This document shows positions 1 to 5,349 of a DNA stretch of 5,349 nucleotides, piece by piece. Where the stretch lies: NCBI GenBank assembly GCA_030039575.1, contig JASHVH010000186.1, forward strand, positions 1-5,349, read 5' to 3'. A program made the position numbers and the translations under genes. The DNA comes from Acidimicrobiales bacterium. Its GTDB lineage: Bacteria > Actinomycetota > Acidimicrobiia > Acidimicrobiales > Palsa-688. The first letter of the stretch is position 1. The number at the start of each line of letters is the position of its first letter. A model generated the notes under the pieces. It had not been told where the DNA came from. It searched no databases and worked only from the letters and a program-made list of their open reading frames with translations.

Positions 1-967
1 CCGCCCGCCCGTCGTGGCCCGACGTTGGCGGCGCCCCACCTGAACTGAGGGCGGCGACAAAGGCCTCCCACTGGCGGACGTAAGAGGCCGTATAGCGCTC
101 GATGAAAAAGTAAGGCAGGGTGGCCAGTTTCGTCCCACTGGCATCGCGCGTCAGGGCGGTGTTGGCCAAGGGGTTCTGGGACGCGGCGAGCCCCTCGCCG
201 CCCAGCACCTCCACCCGTTGGTCGTAGCCGTAGGTGGCTCGCCGGCTGTTGTCGATCACCGTGAGGCACTCGTTCTCGTGCCAAAGGGTGACGACGGCGG
301 TGTCGACGTCGCCCAACTCCGCCAACTCGGGTACGACCCGCACGGCCCCCGCCGCGTGCACCTGGACGACCTCGCTGCCGACGACGTAGCGCGCCATGTC
401 GAAATCGTGGATGGTCATGTCCAGGAAGATCCCCCCGGAGGTCCGGGCATAGGCCATGGGGGGAGGGCCCGGGTCACGGCTGGTTATGCGCACGACGTGG
501 GGCAGGCCAACGGCACCGCTCGCCACTGCGTCGCGGACCGCGCCGTGCGAGACGTCGAAACGCCGGTTGAACCCGACCATCAACTGGGCGCCGGTGCGGG
601 CCACTACGTCCAGCGCTTTGTCGACCTCCGCCAGGTCGAGCGAAATGGGCTTCTCACAAAATATGGCTTTCCCCACCTCGGCGGCGGCAATGATAAGGGC
701 CACGTGGGTGTCGGTGGGCGCGCAGATAGCGACCGCGTCTATGGCCGGGTCGCCAATCAGTACATCGGTCTCGACCGCCGGGGCGCCGACTGCCCGGCCG
801 ACATCGACGGCCAGGCCCATAACGGCGTCAGAAACCGCCACCAGCCTGGCACCCGGAACGCGCGTCGCCAGCAGTTCGGCGTGCATCCGGCCGATCCGGC
901 CGGTGCCGATCACCCCGACGCGGACCGGGGGCTCGTCCCCTGGCTGCGGGCCGCCCGGTGCGCTCAC
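1..967 (-). CDS. iolG: Inositol 2-dehydrogenase-like Gfo/Idh/MocA oxidoreductase, C-terminus cut by window edge
   Basis: Cytosolic NAD(P)-dependent dehydrogenase, probably oxidising a secondary hydroxyl of myo-inositol or a related cyclic polyol to the ketone. Seen: 322 residues without a stop, running off the left edge. The N-terminal Rossmann domain carries GTGRIG at residues 21-26. FCEKPISL (103-110) supplies the family's catalytic lysine, K106. VGFNRRFD lies at 131-138. GGIFLDMTIHDFD (178-190) supplies D183 and H187, matching the catalytic Asp and His of IolG. The segment RRATYGYDQRVEVLGGEG (242-259) is typical of IolG proteins. Family members run to about 330-345 residues, so probably only a short C-terminal piece is missing. 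The GTG start is preferred because GGGGAGG lies 10 bases upstream and it overlaps the upstream stop as GTGA, suggesting translational coupling to the IolE-like gene. Family assignment is firm; myo-inositol as substrate is inference, and other Gfo/Idh/MocA polyol or glycoside dehydrogenases are possible. Confidence 0.9.
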   Translation of the reverse strand, partial: MSAPGGPQPGDEPPVRVGVIGTGRIGRMHAELLATRVPGARLVAVSDAVMGLAVDVGRAVGAPAVETDVLIGDPAIDAVAICAPTDTHVALIIAAAEVGKAIFCEKPISLDLAEVDKALDVVARTGAQLMVGFNRRFDVSHGAVRDAVASGAVGLPHVVRITSRDPGPPPMAYARTSGGIFLDMTIHDFDMARYVVGSEVVQVHAAGAVRVVPELAELGDVDTAVVTLWHENECLTVIDNSRRATYGYDQRVEVLGGEGLAASQNPLANTALTRDASGTKLATLPYFFIERYTASYVRQWEAFVAALSSGGAPPTSGHDGRA

Positions 968-1887
968 GAGCGGCCGACCTCCCCGGTGGTGACGCCTTGG
1001 AGGTAGTCGATGCTGGCTTTTACGTCGGCCGCCGGGTCGACGGGGCCGGCCCCTGACCCCTCTATTGGCCGGGCAATGGTCGTGTCCTGCTCGAGAACGT
1101 ACCAGCCGTCGTAACCGCGTTGTTCGAGCGCCCCGACTACACCGGCGATGTCGACGTCGCCCCGCCCGAGCGCCTGGAAAAGCCCTGAACGGGTGGCTTC
1201 GAGCAACGTGGCCTGGTGGTCCCTTACCGCCGGCGCCAGTGACATTTTGACGTCCTTCAGGTGGACCAGCCCGACCCTGTCGGCGTGGTCGGCGGCAAAT
1301 CTCACAGGGTCGGTGCCGCCTATCGAGAAATGGCCCGTGTCCAAACAGAATTGGACGCCGCTGCGCCGGAGGACTTCGTGGACGTGCTGGGCCCGTTCGA
1401 CCAGGGTGCCGACGTGCGGGTGGAGCACCTGGGTAAGCCCATGCGCGGCGCACACCCGGTCGACCATGGAAAGGCCGGCGGCGAAATCGTCCCACTGCCG
1501 CCCGTCGAGCTCGAACGGGGCCGACCACTCGGCATCGACTACAGCCGCGGTAACGAAAAAGGTGCCACCGGCCCCCGAAAGCAGGCGAGCGGCTCGTCCC
1601 GCGTCACGCTCGGCTTGCTGCCTGACCCTCGGGTCGTGAAGGGCGACAGGCACGAAACCCCCAACCGCGCCAAGCGAAAAACTCGACAGGAGTGCCCTGA
1701 TCTGACCCGGGTCATCGCCGAGGTAGCCGAGCGCGCCAAGCTCGCTCGCTTTCAGGCCCAGCTGGTGCATTTCGGACAGCACCCGGTCCCGGGGCAGCAT
1801 TATCCCCCACCCCGGTACTTCGCAGACTCCCCACGAGATCGGCGCGCCCGCCAGCCGGTCGAGGACACCGCCGGGCGGCGCCTTCAA
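964..1887 (-). CDS. IolE-like TIM-barrel sugar phosphate isomerase/epimerase (putative inosose dehydratase)
   Basis: A 307-residue protein of the xylose-isomerase-like TIM-barrel superfamily, which uses a divalent metal to dehydrate or isomerise keto-sugars. APISWGVCEVPGWG (15-28) forms the first strand region, with GLKASELGALGYL at 44-56. LHPHVGTLVE (155-164), CLDTGHFSIGGTDP (181-194), VHLKDV (208-213) and GWYVLEQD (261-268) mark later strands. By family analogy, likely metal ligands are E164, D183, H209 and E266. Length fits the family (about 270-310). As remembered, classical Bacillus IolE begins with a WG-I-x-P-I-G-W-R-N-D type motif, so this protein belongs to a related but distinct group often found in actinobacteria; hence no gene symbol. 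The start is TTG: no ATG or GTG occurs between the upstream in-frame stop and the first domain motif, and GAGG lies 6 bases upstream. It sits between two IolG-like dehydrogenases and overlaps the downstream one by four bases. A role in inositol or keto-sugar catabolism is inferred from this context. Confidence 0.87.
   Translation of the reverse strand: MKAPPGGVLDRLAGAPISWGVCEVPGWGIMLPRDRVLSEMHQLGLKASELGALGYLGDDPGQIRALLSSFSLGAVGGFVPVALHDPRVRQQAERDAGRAARLLSGAGGTFFVTAAVVDAEWSAPFELDGRQWDDFAAGLSMVDRVCAAHGLTQVLHPHVGTLVERAQHVHEVLRRSGVQFCLDTGHFSIGGTDPVRFAADHADRVGLVHLKDVKMSLAPAVRDHQATLLEATRSGLFQALGRGDVDIAGVVGALEQRGYDGWYVLEQDTTIARPIEGSGAGPVDPAADVKASIDYLQGVTTGEVGRS
978..984 (-). promoter_or_regulatory. 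Shine-Dalgarno sequence for the left-edge IolG-like gene
   Basis: The minus strand reads GGGGAGG ten bases before the GTG at 967. It lies inside the end of the IolE-like gene. It supports GTG as the start and fits coupled translation through the GTGA overlap at 964-967. Confidence 0.6.
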
Positions 1888-1934
1888 CGGTCGCCTCGGG
1901 TGGTCGAGGGACCAGTGGCCGGTTTTTCAGTCAT
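1884..1934 (-). other. Possible 16-codon upstream reading frame overlapping the IolE-like start
   Basis: An ATG at 1934 opens a 16-residue frame whose TGA overlaps the TTG start of the IolE-like gene as TTGA. GGAAGG lies only two bases before the ATG, which is closer than optimal. It could be a leader peptide for translational coupling, the true N-terminus separated by a sequencing indel, or chance. No homology is recognised. Confidence 0.15.
1894..1897 (-). promoter_or_regulatory. Weak Shine-Dalgarno (GAGG) for the IolE-like gene
   Basis: GAGG on the minus strand lies six bases before the TTG at 1887. It is short but correctly spaced. It supports this non-ATG start, since no other start codon is available before the first conserved motif. 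Confidence 0.45.
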
Positions 1935-1972
1935 CGCCTTCCAGTCAACGGGTGAACATAAGCGCAAGGACG

Positions 1973-1988
1973 CTTTGTAGCCTTTGTA
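1973..1988. repeat. Short direct repeat, two copies of CTTTGTA nine bases apart
   Basis: The plus strand carries CTTTGTA at 1973-1979 and again at 1982-1988. It sits in the comparatively AT-rich gap between the dehydrogenase and IolE-like genes and touches the inverted repeat beside it. A nine-base period is close to one helical turn, so a protein-binding site is conceivable, but the repeat is short. Confidence 0.3.
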
Positions 1989-2006
1989 CGCAAAAACCGT
2001 AACAAA
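1983..2006. promoter_or_regulatory. Operator-like imperfect inverted repeat upstream of the IolE-like gene
   Basis: The arms are TTTGTACG (1983-1990) and CGTAACAAA (1998-2006), complementary except for one extra base in the right arm. The seven-base centre is CAAAAAC. The repeat lies about 40 bases past the stop of the upstream dehydrogenase gene and about 100 bases before the IolE-like start. An AT-rich dyad of this size in a GC-rich gap is compatible with a repressor operator. No clear -10/-35 pair was found beside it. A weak hairpin is the alternative. Confidence 0.3.
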
Positions 2007-2047
2007 CCGGCCAAACCTCCGTCGGCGTCCCGGTTGGCCGGCCCAGG

Positions 2048-3148
2048 TCATCGGTCCCGTCCCGGTACTCCGGGCCGAGCCGCCGCGACGACGGCGGCGC
2101 CGTCCTTGCCCACCTGGCCGGCGGGCGCCATGCTCACTTCTTGGCCGAGCCGGCAGGCTTTGTCTGCCGCCCGGGCCAGGTCGAAAGCCGCTAAGGCATC
2201 CTCCCCGGTGACCAGCGGCGGCGCACCGTCGATTATGGAGCGGGCGAAATGCTCGAGCTCCGCCACAAACGCACTTGAATAACGGCGGTCGAAACTCTGC
2301 ACGAGGGGCCGGTTGGCCACACCCCGGCTGCGCCATTCATAACCTCGGAGGAACGGCTCATCGATGCGCACCGTCCCCCGGCTGCCCATCAATTCGGCCG
2401 AACTTTCATAGCCGTAACCGGCCACCCGGGAGATGTCGAGCACGCCGAGGGCTCCGCCGGCAAAGGTAAGGACTACAACTGCGGTACCGAAGTCGCCGAT
2501 CTCCGAAAATCCAGGCCCCGAGAGGGCGGTGCCGCGCGCACTGACGGAGGCCACCTCGCCGACGAGCCACCGCGCCGCATCGAAGTCGTGAATGCCCATG
2601 TCGATGAAAATCCCTCCCGAACCAGCCAGGAACTCCGGCCGCGGTGGCGCCATGTCCCGCTGTGAAGCCCGGAACAGGTACACGTCTCCGAGCTCGCCCG
2701 CCCGCGCTCGGTCGGCGGCGGCCGAAAACGAGGGGTCAAAACGGCGGTGGAAACCCACCTGAAGGTTGACGCCGGCACCCTTCAGCGCCGTCACTACTTC
2801 GAGCGTTGCGTCGCGCTCAAGCGAAAGCGGTTTTTCGCAAAAAACGTGCTTGCCTGCTTTTGCGGCCCGAAGCGCCAAATCGGCGTGCACGCCCGTCGGT
2901 GCGGCGACCACCACCCCGTCAAGCGCGGGGTCACCGAGCAGTTCGTCGTAGCCGGGGACGGCGGTTGCCCCCACCTCGCTCGCCACCCGGGCGGCGACTT
3001 CCGGCCGAGGGTCGAAGACCGCCGCCAGTTGGGCGGAGGGGCACCTGAAAGCCACGTTCTCCGCATGGACCGTTCCCATTCGGCCCAGGCCGGCCACGGC
3101 TAACCGTGCCCTTGGCCTCGTCGAGGTCGATTTGTTCGCCGTGCCCAT
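2048..3148 (-). CDS. Gfo/Idh/MocA family oxidoreductase (inositol dehydrogenase-like paralogue)
   Basis: A complete 366-residue NAD(P)-dependent dehydrogenase. The Rossmann domain has GLGRMG at 20-25. FCEKPLSL (103-110) contains catalytic lysine K106. VGFHRRFD lies at 131-138, and GGIFIDMGIHDFD (178-190) gives D183 and H187, so all three catalytic positions of IolG-type enzymes are present. The C-terminal alpha/beta domain contains SRVAGYGYESSAELMGSRG (240-258), a diverged version of the IolG segment. The ATG start has a strong GGAGGG six bases upstream. The last 25 or so residues, after about 341, are Ala/Gly/Val-rich and resemble a disordered tail. The gene is a paralogue of the dehydrogenase at the left edge, and the IolE-like gene lies 160 bases downstream. 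The two dehydrogenases may act on different stereoisomers (for example myo- and scyllo- or chiro-inositol) or at successive steps; this is inference. Another substrate, such as a glycoside oxidised at C3, cannot be excluded. Confidence 0.92.
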   Translation of the reverse strand: MGTANKSTSTRPRARLAVAGLGRMGTVHAENVAFRCPSAQLAAVFDPRPEVAARVASEVGATAVPGYDELLGDPALDGVVVAAPTGVHADLALRAAKAGKHVFCEKPLSLERDATLEVVTALKGAGVNLQVGFHRRFDPSFSAAADRARAGELGDVYLFRASQRDMAPPRPEFLAGSGGIFIDMGIHDFDAARWLVGEVASVSARGTALSGPGFSEIGDFGTAVVVLTFAGGALGVLDISRVAGYGYESSAELMGSRGTVRIDEPFLRGYEWRSRGVANRPLVQSFDRRYSSAFVAELEHFARSIIDGAPPLVTGEDALAAFDLARAADKACRLGQEVSMAPAGQVGKDGAAVVAAARPGVPGRDR

Positions 3149-3154
3149 GACGGT

Positions 3155-3160
3155 CCCTCC
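3155..3160 (-). promoter_or_regulatory. Shine-Dalgarno sequence for the 366-residue dehydrogenase gene
   Basis: GGAGGG on the minus strand, six bases before the ATG at 3148: a strong, well-spaced ribosome binding site that fixes this start. Confidence 0.75.
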
Positions 3161-3195
3161 GGTTACAAGCCAAATACCACCAGCCCAGTGCCTCG

Positions 3196-3215
3196 GCTCC
3201 CAAAAGGGCGGGAGC
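3196..3215. other. Inverted repeat in the leader of the dehydrogenase gene
   Basis: GCTCCC (3196-3201) and GGGAGC (3210-3215) are perfectly complementary around an eight-base AAAAGGGC loop. CTCG at 3192-3195 and CGAG at 3229-3232 could add an outer stem. No run of T follows on either strand, so it is not a standard terminator. It lies about 50-65 bases before the gene start, within the presumed leader, and could be an mRNA hairpin or a binding site. Confidence 0.25.
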
Positions 3216-3230
3216 GCAGCGCGGGAACCG

Positions 3231-3258
3231 AGATTAGCGGCCCGAGCGATAGTGCAAA
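3231..3258 (-). promoter_or_regulatory. Candidate housekeeping promoter for the dehydrogenase gene
   Basis: On the minus strand TTTGCA (3258-3253), a 16-base spacer and TAATCT (3236-3231) resemble a -35/-10 pair. The -10 fits TAnnnT; the -35 matches only four of six consensus positions. It would give a leader of roughly 75-80 bases. A promoter is expected in this 210-base gap after the pirin gene, but this placement is tentative. Confidence 0.25.
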
Positions 3259-3309
3259 GTCAGTCTCGCTTCGGGACGACACAGGCCAAACCGGCAAGAG
3301 TGAGGGGCC

Positions 3310-3354
3310 ACGCCCAAAAAGGGGCGCCGGCGCGCTGGGCGGTGGGTCGCGCCG
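3310..3354 (-). terminator. Tandem GC-rich hairpins after the pirin gene
   Basis: Starting four bases past the pirin stop, a perfect seven-pair stem CGGCGCG (3328-3334)/CGCGCCG (3348-3354) encloses 13 bases. Directly next comes a five-pair stem plus a possible G-T pair between 3310-3315 and 3322-3327, with a six-base loop that is mostly T on the transcribed strand. No T tract follows, as is common for proposed actinobacterial terminators. Position suits a terminator separating the pirin gene from the dehydrogenase gene. Confidence 0.35.
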
Positions 3355-3358
3355 CCGC

Positions 3359-4363
3359 CTAAGAGGGGTCTCCAGGGACGTCGACGTCACCGGGGTGCCG
3401 GTGCGGTACCGGTTGGGCCGGGATCTGGCCCAGCCTCCCGGCCTGATAGTCCTCCATGGCTTTCATGATTTCTTCCCGGGTGTTCATGACGAACGGGCCA
3501 TAGTGCACGACCGGCTCTCGTATCGGCAAGCCGCCAAGCAAAACCACCTCGAGGTTCGGGCTGGCCACTTCCTGGGACCGCTCGGCGCCAATCTCGAGGT
3601 AATCGCCGGGACCGAAAGCGACCAATTGACCAGTGCGAACGGGCCGTCGTTCCTCGCCCGCGTACCCGTTGCCGGCCAAGACATACGCCAGTGCGTTGAA
3701 ATCAGCCCGCCACGGCAGCTTCATACCGGCACCAGGGCTGAGCGTGGCGTGCACCATGGTGATCGGGGTGAACGTGGACCCAGGCCCTTGGTAGCCGGCT
3801 ACCTGGCCGGCGATCACCCGCAGGAGCGCACCACCGTCTTCAGTAGTGAGGAGCGTGGCTTCCTTTCCCCGGATGTCCTGATAACGGGGCGGGTTCCACT
3901 TGTTGGCCCGCGGCAGGTTGACCCACAACTGGATGCCATGGAAAAGGCCCCCGGACACCACCAGCGACTCCGGCGGGGCCTCGATATGAAGGATGCCGGC
4001 ACCCGCCGTCATCCATTGAGTATCGCCGTCTGTTATGCGCCCGCCCCCACCGTTCGAGTCCTGATGCTCGAATATCCCGTCGATCATGTAAGTGACGGTT
4101 TCAAAGCCTCTGTGAGGATGCCACGGAGTGCCCTTGGGCTCGCCCGGGCCGTAGTCGACCTCGCCCATCTGGTCCATATGGACGAACGGGTCCAGGTCGC
4201 TCAGGGCCACGCCGGCAAACGCCCTGCGCACCGGGAAGCCCTCTCCCTCGAACCCGCCGGGCGCTGTAGTCACCGACCGCACGGGCCGCTCACGGCTTTC
4301 TCCGGCGACCGGGTTAGGTACTCGCGGGAGGACCAAAATGTCCTCGACCGTTATTGCTGGCAT
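3359..4363 (-). CDS. Pirin family protein (iron-binding bicupin)
   Basis: A 334-residue pirin homologue. Pirins are two-cupin proteins binding a single Fe in the N-terminal cupin; bacterial members have been linked to quercetinase activity or to modulation of metabolic enzymes. In the N-terminal cupin, PWHPHRGFETVTY (80-92) supplies H82 and H84, and GAGILHIEAPPE (121-132) supplies H126 and E128. These match the three-His/one-Glu metal site of human pirin. DGDTQWMTAGAG (112-123) and LWVNLP (146-151) are also typical. The C-terminal pirin domain ends with the characteristic HYGPFVMNTREEIMKAMEDYQ (287-307). The final 25 residues are Pro/His/Asp-rich and probably unstructured. The ATG start has AGGAGGT four bases upstream. 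The gene is separated by 149 bases from the lipid kinase gene and by 210 bases from the dehydrogenase gene, and has its own candidate ECF promoter, so it is probably transcribed alone. Its physiological partner is unknown. Confidence 0.95.
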   Translation of the reverse strand: MPAITVEDILVLPRVPNPVAGESRERPVRSVTTAPGGFEGEGFPVRRAFAGVALSDLDPFVHMDQMGEVDYGPGEPKGTPWHPHRGFETVTYMIDGIFEHQDSNGGGGRITDGDTQWMTAGAGILHIEAPPESLVVSGGLFHGIQLWVNLPRANKWNPPRYQDIRGKEATLLTTEDGGALLRVIAGQVAGYQGPGSTFTPITMVHATLSPGAGMKLPWRADFNALAYVLAGNGYAGEERRPVRTGQLVAFGPGDYLEIGAERSQEVASPNLEVVLLGGLPIREPVVHYGPFVMNTREEIMKAMEDYQAGRLGQIPAQPVPHRHPGDVDVPGDPS

Positions 4364-4367
4364 TGCT

Positions 4368-4374
4368 ACCTCCT
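4368..4374 (-). promoter_or_regulatory. Shine-Dalgarno sequence for the pirin gene
   Basis: AGGAGGT on the minus strand, four bases before the ATG at 4363. It is a near-ideal anti-16S match and fixes the start. Confidence 0.75.
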
Positions 4375-4412
4375 GGCTCCTCGTCGCCGGCTCTTCACCC
4401 CGGCACCTAGGT

Positions 4413-4438
4413 AACGGCCGCGCCGAAAGCGTTATTCC
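4413..4438 (-). promoter_or_regulatory. Candidate ECF (SigR/SigH-type) promoter for the pirin gene
   Basis: The minus strand reads GGAAT (4438-4434), exactly 18 bases, then GTT (4415-4413). This is the GGAAT-N18/19-GTT arrangement known for Streptomyces SigR and mycobacterial SigH promoters of the thiol-oxidative stress response. Transcription would begin near 4405, giving a leader of about 40 bases that contains the Shine-Dalgarno site. Location between two genes and correct orientation support it; the organism's sigma factors are unknown. Confidence 0.45.
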
Positions 4439-4471
4439 GCTCTACCAGGAGGCCGGCTGAAGGATGTCCCG

Positions 4472-4497
4472 GGACCAACTGCGGTTGGGGGCGGTCC
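4472..4497 (-). terminator. Possible hairpin after the lipid kinase gene
   Basis: GGACC (4472-4476) and GGTCC (4493-4497) can pair around an inner AAC/GTT stem, or alternatively CCAAC (4475-4479) pairs with GTTGG (4484-4488) around TGCG. It lies 16 to 41 bases past the kinase stop. The stems are short and no T tract follows, so termination is only suggested by position. Confidence 0.2.
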
Positions 4498-4512
4498 GCT
4501 CGCTCGGGCTCC

Positions 4513-5349
4513 TTAGACAGGCCGGCCGGCCGGCACCTCGTTGAGCGGGGCGCGCACCAGCAGTGCCTTGGGCAGGACCCTTATGGAAAGCGACCGGCTC
4601 GGGGCGATGATGTCCCCGTCCAGCTCGCGAGGCAGTTCCTCCTCGGTCGTCACCTCCACCGAGCGTGCCCTGTGGTGCTCGAACTGGCGGTCGATATCGT
4701 GGCCGTGCGCCAACACCCTCCGGGCCATGACCGCCCATCCCAGGACGTGCTGGGGGGCCAGGACGCCTACGTCCAACGAACCGTCGTCGACGGCCGCGCC
4801 AGGAAGGACCGAGAACCCGCCAGGCAGGATCCCGACGTTGCCGACCACAACCGAGTGCGCTCGCCGGGCCATCGGCGCGCCCCCATCGAGGGACAGCCTG
4901 AACTCATGGGGCCGGCTCCCGAGGTGCGCCACTGCGCCTGCCGCATAGCCCACCCACCCGAGGTGCCGCTTCAGCAGCCGTGGCGTAGAACGCAATACCG
5001 CCGCGTCGAGCCCTATGCCGGCCATGGCGGCGAAGGTGGTCCGGCCCATGCCGGGCCCGCCGGTGCCGGGCTCCTGGCAGGCAGCCAGGTCGACCCGGCG
5101 TTCCCCCGGCCCGAAACCGATATCGAGGGCCGCATCGAGACCGGACGGGATGCCCAGCACCCGCGCGAACAGGTTCGCAGTGCCTCGGGGGACGATGGCC
5201 AGGGCGGCGCCGCTGTAGGCGACCGCATCCGCGCAGGTCCGGACCGTACCGTCACCGCCTATGGCGAAGACCAGCCTGTCGCCCCCGCCCGCCGCGTACC
5301 GGTGCAAGTGGTCGACCAGTTCTCTCTGGCTCTCCCCGGCCTCGGTGCC
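4513..5349 (-). CDS. Diacylglycerol kinase family lipid kinase (YegS/BmrU/LCB5 type), N-terminus cut by window edge
   Basis: The 278 visible residues are open to the right edge. This family transfers phosphate from ATP to diacylglycerol or a related lipid at the cytoplasmic face of the membrane. Numbering from the first visible codon, the nucleotide-binding signature GGDGT is at 31-35, followed about 25 residues on by IVPRGTANLFAR (the family P-x-G-T-x-N-x-F-A-R motif). Later come AGIGLDAAVL, the LKRHLGWVGYAAGAV segment, a PGA-x-V-DDGSLDVGVL block in the C-terminal beta-sandwich domain, and the ELDGD motif near the end. All match the DAGK catalytic family. A TTG at 5307 could be read as a start, but the frame stays open beyond it, and a start there would leave almost nothing before GGDGT; the true start lies outside the window, probably 30-60 codons upstream. 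The stop is TAA. The exact lipid substrate cannot be told from sequence. It may form no functional unit with the inositol genes. Confidence 0.93.
   Translation of the reverse strand, partial: GTEAGESQRELVDHLHRYAAGGGDRLVFAIGGDGTVRTCADAVAYSGAALAIVPRGTANLFARVLGIPSGLDAALDIGFGPGERRVDLAACQEPGTGGPGMGRTTFAAMAGIGLDAAVLRSTPRLLKRHLGWVGYAAGAVAHLGSRPHEFRLSLDGGAPMARRAHSVVVGNVGILPGGFSVLPGAAVDDGSLDVGVLAPQHVLGWAVMARRVLAHGHDIDRQFEHHRARSVEVTTEEELPRELDGDIIAPSRSLSIRVLPKALLVRAPLNEVPAGRPV

Noticed and set aside
218..1006. A 262-codon plus-strand open frame antisense to the left-edge dehydrogenase
   Set aside because: The minus strand encodes a full Gfo/Idh/MocA protein with all motifs; the antisense translation is Gly/Asp/Arg-rich with no known pattern.
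1943..1955. TTGACT on the minus strand as a -35 element before the IolE-like gene
   Set aside because: The hexamer is good, but no acceptable -10 element lies 16-19 bases downstream, and the resulting leader would be extremely short.
1261..1980. A 239-codon plus-strand open frame antisense to the IolE-like gene
   Set aside because: It is the complement of conserved TIM-barrel coding sequence and shows no domain of its own.
1884..2336. A 150-codon minus-strand frame spanning the end of the dehydrogenase gene and the following gap
   Set aside because: Two thirds of it lie in the wrong frame of the dehydrogenase gene and are low-complexity Arg/Gly/Pro. Only its last 16 codons are kept as a tentative upstream frame.
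2009..3295. The nine-base string GGCCAAACC shared by the gaps before the dehydrogenase and IolE-like genes (3284-3292 and 2009-2017)
   Set aside because: A shared nine-mer between two GC-rich gaps of this size is not far from chance expectation, and the surrounding bases do not align as a common operator.
3188..4414. A 408-codon plus-strand open frame antisense to the pirin gene
   Set aside because: It mirrors a convincing pirin gene, starts at a GTG without a ribosome binding site, and its translation shows no recognisable domain. Long antisense frames are common in GC-rich coding DNA.

Overview
The window is GC-rich, with GTG and TTG start codons, Shine-Dalgarno sequences of the GGAGG type and tight gene packing. 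This points to a high-GC actinobacterium-like chromosome; no closer assignment is possible from the sequence alone. All five recognisable genes lie on the minus strand, so the region is transcribed right to left. No plus-strand gene, RNA gene, mobile element or CRISPR array was found. Every gap between genes is shorter than 300 bases.

In the direction of transcription the layout is as follows. (1) 5349-4513: a lipid kinase of the diacylglycerol kinase catalytic family, cut by the right edge so its N-terminus is missing. (2) 4363-3359: a pirin-family bicupin with all four expected metal ligands. It is preceded by a GGAAT-N18-GTT element that matches the SigR/SigH-type ECF sigma factor consensus. 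(3) 3148-2048: a Gfo/Idh/MocA oxidoreductase resembling inositol 2-dehydrogenase. (4) 1887-964: a TIM-barrel sugar isomerase/epimerase related to inosose dehydratase. (5) 967-1: a second Gfo/Idh/MocA oxidoreductase, closer to IolG, cut by the left edge near its C-terminus.

Genes 3 to 5 look like one catabolic module. Two NAD(P)-dependent polyol/sugar dehydrogenases flank an IolE-like lyase/isomerase, and the last two genes share a GTGA stop/start overlap. The simplest reading is oxidation of an inositol (or a related cyclic polyol or glycoside) to a keto compound, followed by dehydration or isomerisation, with the second dehydrogenase handling another stereoisomer. The IolE-like protein has a non-canonical N-terminal signature, so the true substrate is open. 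The lipid kinase and pirin genes seem to be separate units. Possible hairpins follow both, and the pirin gene has its own candidate stress promoter.

The most interesting non-coding signals are the ECF-type promoter before the pirin gene and an operator-like inverted repeat in the gap between genes 3 and 4. The unusual TTG start of the IolE-like gene, overlapped by the stop of a possible 16-codon upstream reading frame, also deserves a look. No clearly new system is evident; the module is a variant of known inositol/keto-sugar catabolism.
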